Shown: positions 57,701 to 64,000 of the stretch, one piece after another | How the letters are laid out: every line of letters begins with the position of its first letter | Numbering within the stretch: the first letter of the stretch is position 1 | Assembly (NCBI GenBank): GCA_028751875.1 | Contig: CM054141.1 | Span: forward strand, 74,119,646-74,183,645 | DNA length: 64,000 nucleotides | Direction: 5' to 3' | Source: Rapana venosa | Lineage: Eukaryota; Mollusca; Gastropoda; Neogastropoda; Muricidae | Position numbers and translations under genes: made by a program | The notes under the pieces: generated by a model | The model's input: only the letters and a program-made list of their open reading frames with translations | What the model was told of the DNA's origin: nothing | The model's database searches: none

Positions 57701-59999
57701 CCTCTCCCTTCTTTGTTCAGCAAGTCTCCCCCTCTCTATGTGTCCTCCTCTCTCTCGCGCTGTCCGTCTCCCGTCGCGCTGCTTTTGTCAATTCTCCTCG
57801 CGGGATCGTCCGCTCGTCTCATTGTACTCTCAACCTCACTCTCCCCTTGCTCCATTCTTGTCTCCACGCTCCTTTTATTCTCATCTCCTCTCGCTCTTGA
57901 TGCTCCTTCTCTCTCTCACTATATGCCCCTCTCTCTTTTTGGTTAAGTCACCTCTCGCTCTATGCCCCTCGCTCGCTTTTGGCCTTATTCGCCCTGCTCA
58001 CGCTCGCGATGCTCCGCGCGCTCCCGCTTGGAGGCCGCCCCACTCTCGCGTGCTGTGTGTTTAGGCGTCCGCGTCCTGCGTGTCGCACTGGGATGATCCT
58101 CGCCAGCGCTCCTCTTGTTAGTATTCTCCCCTCCCTCTCGCGCTCTCGCTCCTCATCCTGCTCTCGGGTTTGGTCTCGCTCGTTTTGTATTTCTCCTCTC
58201 TCTCTCGTTATGTCACCTCGCTCTCTCTGGTTGGAAGTTCTCCGCTCTCTGTGCGCTGTCTATCTCCCCTACTCGTCTCGCGCTCTTTGAGTTGCGCCGC
58301 TCCCTCTCTGGAGTGAAAGTCTCCCTCTCACTCGCTCGCGCTGCGCTCTCTCTCTGCGCCCGCGCTCTCTCTCACTTTGTCTCCGCGCTTCTCTCGTTTT
58401 GTACTCGCCCTCGCTCGCTCCTGTTCAATGTTCGCCTCTCTCCCTCTGAATTCGTCCTCGCTCCTCTCTGCTCTCTCTCTCTCTCTCTCCGCATTTTCTC
58501 TTCTCTATCTCTATAGTACGGCCTCTCTTGCTTGTTGCAAGGCTCCGGCGCTGTCGTCTCCTCGCTCCGGTCATTATTCTCCTCCCTCCTCTATTAGTGA
58601 AATGCTCCTCTCTCTCTCTTCTTCTCCTCTCTTCTTCTCTCGTGGTCCTCCTCCGCTCGCTCTCGCTTGCCATTCGCCCCTCTCTCGCGCTCGTTTTTAT
58701 CGTCCTCTCGCTCTTGATTCTCCTGCGCTCTCGCGCCCTTTAGGCTCCTCTCCCTCACTCCTTTTTATTATCCTTCTCTCGCTTTTCCATTCGCCTCGCT
58801 CTGTCTGTCTCGTGAATTCTCCCTCTCCTCTCTCCCGTGTGTATTCGCCCTCTCTCTCTCTCCGTATGCTCCATCTCCCCTCTCGACGCTCCTTCTCTCT
58901 ATCGGTGAGGTCTCTCTCTCTCGCCGTCTATTCCTTTCCCCTGCTCTCGCGTTTGTTCAATTCTCCCCTCTCTGCTCGAGATGGCACGTTCCCCTCTCTC
59001 GTCATGCAGCCTGCCCGCGCGCGCGCTCGCTCCGTCGCTCTCTCTCTCTCTCCCGCTCTCTCTCTCTCGCTCGCGCGAGCTCTCTCTCGCTCTCTGTTAT
59101 TCGCCTCTCGCTGCGCTTTAGCGCCCCCGTCGTCCAGCCCAGTATGCATCCTGCCTCCGCGACGCGTCAGTGTCCGCCTCTCTCTCCCTTACTCACCTAA
59201 TTCTCGCTCTCTTTTAGCGCCTCTTCGCTCGCTCTGTTGTTTCCAAGTTCGCCTCTGCTCTCTAGTTGCTCGTCCCCTACTCGTGCATTCGCCTCCCTCT
59301 CCTCTCACTCTCGCGCGGCAGCGCCCTCTCCTCTCTCTTGATTCTCCTCTCGTCTCTCTTGGTTTATTATCCGCCTGCGTCGCTCCTCTCGATCTTCGAG
59401 GCGCCGCGCTATGCCCGACCCACCGACTCTCGCAACTGTCAGGCGCCTCGACGTCGCGTCGGAGCATGTTGGTCCTCGCGCGCGCGCCCTTTATCCGCCC
59501 CTCACGCTCGCCGATCCTCCTCGCCGTGCTCGTTTTGTGGCATGCGCCGCTCCCTCTCTTCTTCTCGCTGTAATATCATCCATCTCTCTGGTTTTGCTGA
59601 ATACGCCTCTCTCCCGCTCGGGTAAATCCCAGCGCCCTCTATTATGCTCCGCCTCTCTCTCGTCACTTGATTCGCCTCGCACGCGCGTTTTATTCCTGCC
59701 TCTCGCCGCGCTTTTGCAGTCTCCTCTCCTCCCCTTGATGCGGCCGCGCCCGCTGCTGTTTGATGCGCCGCTCTCTCCCCCCAATTAAACTCCTCTTCTC
59801 TTTCTAACTTTATTTCCTCTTCTCTCGCTCGTTTAGGCCGCCTCTCGCGCTATTAGTCGCCTCGCTCGCTTTACCGCTCATCTCTCTCTCTCTTGATCCG
59901 TACGCTGCTCGCGCCTCTTGATTCTCCTCGCTCGTCTCCTCGGAATTCTCCCGTCTTCCGCTTTCTTTATACTGCCTCTCGCTCTATCGTGAGTCGCCG
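51714..59999. repeat. 8.3-kb CT/CG-rich polypyrimidine tract, copy 2
   Basis: Same content as 35330-43615, including poly-C at 52743-52752 and the CGATCGAGCG palindromic patch near 53915-53935. All open frames are simple-sequence translations. Confidence 0.85.
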
Positions 60000-60272
60000 C
60001 GACCAACTCCTTCCTCCAACCGCCATAACCATACCCACTGTCCAACCTGCCCCCCACCCCCGGCCAGCCGGGTTGAGATGACGAGGGCAACTGCCCAGTC
60101 TAGAACACCCCCCAACGCCCACCCAGACACACCCACAGCCCAAGCACACCCGCCCACCACCCGCCCCAACCACACCCAATACTAGCCAATCCTCCCACCA
60201 CCCAACTACGTATCGACCTCAACGACCAAATAATAAAAGACAGTCGAATAATACCACCAATACGGCTCCTTA

Positions 60273-63200
60273 CTATAACGTCTCTAACCTTTCTTCTGTT
60301 GGATGCAAGGCCCACAAAACGTACTGAGCTCCCATCAGACACTCCGTCAAAATGTTACGCTTTGAGAAGTCACGTGCAACGGAAGTATCTATCCTCCTCA
60401 AACAGAAACATATTGTCCTCAAATCTTCATATACAGGGCAAAAAATAAAAAGTGTTCTACAATCTCTATTAGTGACCCCCCTAATTTTTATACCAACCAG
60501 GGCACGCTTATCTTCATTTGAACAACAATAGCGATGTGTATTATTGTTTAGAGGTAGCGCATTGAAATGAACTTGATAAAACTGCACGCGAAAGCAATAT
60601 GTATCCATTTCATAATATACTTCACACTCCTCATCTAACTTTTCAAAAACGCTCTTAAAGTTTCTGTAATCATCATATCTACGCGATCTCTGATGTGCCA
60701 GTCCCTTCCTGGTAAACCAATCAACAAGTCCTTTTGTTTAAAGGCACGTAAGTAACTTTTTATGTCCCCAACTCCTTGGTTTTAAAAAAACCAAACGATG
60801 TTAAACCCAGTTATGCAAGCATAAAATTCTCCCAGAATTTAGAGACCCAGCATTGTCTGCCCTTTTTTATCTAATTCTAACACATACAATAGCTTTATGT
60901 GGCAATCCTTTCAGAATCCATATGTAAATAATTTAAACCAAAATCCTTACGCATGCAACATACGTATTTACAATATAAAGGTACCTGCCCAGATCTCCAT
61001 ACACCATTTTGTTGGTGTCTTGACAGGAACACCTAAAAATCTTTAACAAGACGATAAATGTACTTTTTTTCTAGATGCTCTAGTCTATCAATCCCCAAAT
61101 TTCAGCTGAATATAACAGATATTGGTTTGATTTGGTATCAAAAATTTTAAAAAAATGTAATTTCTGTCCATTTCTTTACACTCGGAAAAACTTTGTTTAG
61201 CTGAGTAACAGCTTTTTTACCTTTAGTAAACCAAATGTGATGTACCTTTCTTTGCGCTAATCATAGAATGTAAATAAAATCCTAAATAGGCACTAACTGT
61301 TTTACCTACTTCTAATCTCTTTTTATCCAAAGAAACCATTTTTTTTCACGTTTTCCAAAGTGCCCACCTTTCCTAAATACCAATAATCTTAGTTTATCTA
61401 TGTTTACACTTAAATTTCATATGATCACAACAAGTTTCTAAGACCTTTAATTGAATTTTTTAAACAGTAGGTGTAGTTTTGACAATAATGCTACTTCATC
61501 AGCAAACTAACAGATAAACAACTCAAAGAAATCTGGAAAACAGTATTGCACCGTGCTTCCCTTGTTCATTGATAACGTTTGCTAACGATTAAAGAACATT
61601 AGAATACCAATGTAGGGCTTAGAACACATCCCTGTCCATAACCCCCATGGGGATGAACAATATAGTTAATTCAGAATTTGCCCTATGCAATGCTGATAAA
61701 GACTTAAACATAGCCGTCAAGTGAATGCAAAAAAATTTACCCTATACACACCTTGCCTCGTTTGAATAAACATAAAAACCTGTCATGATTCAACTGTGTC
61801 GAAGGCCTTTTTAAAATCTACAAAGGCAACATCAACTTTCTTCCATTTTTTTAGTCATATAGTTCTGAATAGTTGTCATCAAAGAAATATCTGATCACAG
61901 TACATTATGTTTGACTAAACCTGCCTGACATTCTGAGATTATTGTTTATTACTTTCTAACCAGTATACAAACGAAACAATCAATGTGTTAGTGTAACATT
62001 TAGCTACAATACATTAAAGAGAGAAACTCCTCAAAAAATAGCAACAATTCAAAGGATCTCCTTCTTATACATAGGAAAACTTATGGCTATTTAGAGACCA
62101 CTCTAGAGGGTATCATGCCTTGGACAAAATTACATTAAATAACTTCTACCAGAAATAAACATTACTTTTGGACCACCAATTTTTATCAATTCTGCAGAAA
62201 GTCATCAATGGCCGCTTTGCTTGTTGTTTTTCCATCTTCTAATAGCATGACTAACATCTTCTTCTGTTATTATTTTTTTAACCCACATGGTCCTATATCC
62301 CCTCGGATAAAATCATTCACAATGTCACATTCATCAATCACTCAATCATTATTACCCTGAAAGAATGTTTTTAAGTGGTTAAACCAGTTCCCATCTTGTA
62401 ATGTTGATGTAATTCTATTCCTTATTCCCAGACCCATCTAACGTAATTCCTTCCAGAAAACTAGAGGAACTGTTCGCCTCAATTTTGCTAACGTTTCAGT
62501 TTGTTGCCTGTTATAGAGAGTTTCTTTATTCTTGGCTTTAGCAAAGTTTTTAATATAACCTCTTTCAGCTTCACATAAATTATTCAATCTTCTTCCTTTC
62601 TGGTAAATCGAAAAGTGGTTAAAGATTTCTCAAGTTTCTTTTTTCATGCTTTTTAAACACTCATCATCAAACTATGCAGAATCTTTTCTTTTTGTGGAAA
62701 ACCAATTCTGTTTACCAAACCATTTAGCGTGCATCTTTAAGCCAATGTACAAAAATAATCAAGCACTGTCTACAACTTTTTTCTAAATCCTTCATTGCTA
62801 TCAACATTCTATTTTTGATATCTTTTGCTCTCCCAATGATTTTTAAAACTCATCTCTATATGCTTTCATTCCAAATGAACTTTTCACATACTTTAATTTT
62901 CATTTGTTTTTCTCATCTGAGTAATATATCCCCTTTCCTGCTTTTGTAGCGGACGTTGCCTCTACTTTCATCTTACTGTAAATGGTCTGGACTCTGTCAA
63001 CCTAAACTCTCCCTACTTCTAAAGCATGAAATATAACAGATGAAATAAAGATCCACAGATACAATAAAGTAAAGATCTCCCCCATACCTTACAACCAGAA
63101 TGTCCCCAATAAATGAACAACAATCAACAAAACAGGTGCACTAAGGGCCAATTTAATATTAATACAAGACATGCATATACAAAGTTCAATTAGTTGTTCC

Positions 63201-63864
63201 CACAAAGTAGTTGATGTTTGGCATCTTGAGATTTTCCTTGGATAATTAAATTATAGTCAAAATTGACATTTGTTTCGAATCACTGCTCTCTCTCCCACTA
63301 AAGAGCTATAGTTTTTCCATTGCAGTCTTGCATTAAAATTTCTCCACATAACATAATGAAAAAATCACCAGTTGTTCATATATATCCTGCTAACATTAGA
63401 TCTATATACTTCAATTCCATATACGCCATGGTTATGACTCCAAACAAAGAATCATATGGTGGGATGGTAATAACAAAATCATCATTATTTTTTTTTGACA
63501 GTAGAAAAGAGTTTTGTCTGTCTATTTTTAAAACTACTGTATTTCTTGTTCTACCCTGGATGCCATGAAACAAAACCAGCAAAAGATTTTTCTAACCATT
63601 ACGATAACTCCACCAGAGTATCTTTCCTTGGTGGGACAGCTTCCCATGCTTTGGAAGTGAATATTATAAAAGTTCACAAAAAAGCTGAATCAAAATCAAA
63701 AGCTACAAAATTTCAGTTAAACATAGAAGTCATAAGACACAGAAAATTAATAAAATCACAAATCACTGTTTTCTCTATGTCTACTATTTGTACAAGTCCA
63801 TTAACATTGAATTCAGAAAATGTTGCACATTGCAATACTTACACTATGTCTTAGACTTGTTACC
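60273..63864 (-). pseudogene. Decayed LINE D polyprotein (EN-RT), copy 2
   Basis: Identical layout to copy 1 shifted by 16,384. The frameshifted endonuclease FNARL is at 63337-63323, FVDFKKAFDTV at 61824-61792, GYGQGCVLSPTL at 61643-61608, the altered FADE box at about 61506-61495 and FCPVYEDLR near 60444-60414. It shares every stop and frameshift seen in copy 1, so the two arose by duplication of the whole segment and not by separate transposition. The segment that could carry ORF1 in copy 1 is cut off by the duplication end at 63994. Confidence 0.83.
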
Positions 63865-64000
63865 ATCTAGATGTTGATACTGGGGAACTGGACTACAAAG
63901 TACTGTTGCCATGGCCGTATCCCTATCAGTTTGGTGTGTGGGCAACCATTCTTATTAGTCTGTGCATTCTCTGAGGTTGGGTCGCTCTGCCTACAGACAC

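Larger units (their letters stand above)
51705..63994. repeat. Large duplicated segment D, copy 2 (12,290 bp)
   Basis: Direct repeat of 35321-47610 at an offset of exactly 16,384 bp, with no mismatch noticed over the landmarks compared. Identity stops at 63994; the last six bases of the window (AGACAC) differ from the corresponding CGCCCT at 47611. Confidence 0.97.

Overview
This is repeat-dominated nuclear DNA from a eukaryote, most likely a marine invertebrate and plausibly a mollusc. The inference rests on the mix of non-LTR retrotransposon (LINE) families, the tRNA-derived SINEs and the very high density of microsatellites and minisatellites; nothing identifies a species. I found no host protein-coding gene, no bona fide tRNA or rRNA gene and no prokaryotic feature. 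Almost every long open frame is either a translated tandem repeat or a decayed retrotransposon. Layout: 1-2.6 kb is a 14-bp minisatellite. 2.7-11.6 kb is a stack of LINE fragments: a minus-strand CR1/L2-like copy (A), a plus-strand RTE-like copy, a pyrimidine tract, a plus-strand fragment carrying an RNase H tail, and a second CR1/L2-like minus-strand copy (B). Copy B carries a nested SINE with perfect 14-bp target-site duplications. 11.6-15.1 kb holds microsatellites, a LINE 3' end with a (CAATGA)n tail, a 31-bp array, a 14-copy 67-bp array and a second tRNA-like SINE head. 15.1-32.8 kb is a run of at least ten different minisatellites, a decayed RT element (E) and two degraded copies of the A/B LINE family (C1, C2). 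Its consensus looks poor: homopolymers are inflated and recognisable reading frames are broken every few codons. A 500-base N gap follows at 32.8-33.3 kb. The right half is organised as GA-rich array, segment D, unique segment, GA-rich array, segment D. Segment D (35321-47610 and 51705-63994) is about 12.29 kb and present twice with no difference that I could see, at an offset of exactly 16,384 bp. D consists of an 8.3-kb CT/CG-rich tract followed by a full-length but decayed minus-strand LINE (endonuclease, reverse transcriptase, C-terminal domain). The elements form layers of insertion rather than a pathway: the SINE post-dates LINE B, and LINE B meets the RNase H element tail to tail. The most interesting points are the composite tRNA/5S-rRNA-like SINE, the (AC)n tract carried by the A/B/C LINE family, and the D duplication with its power-of-two offset, which needs to be separated from an assembly or data-handling artefact. 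I do not see a convincing new molecular system.
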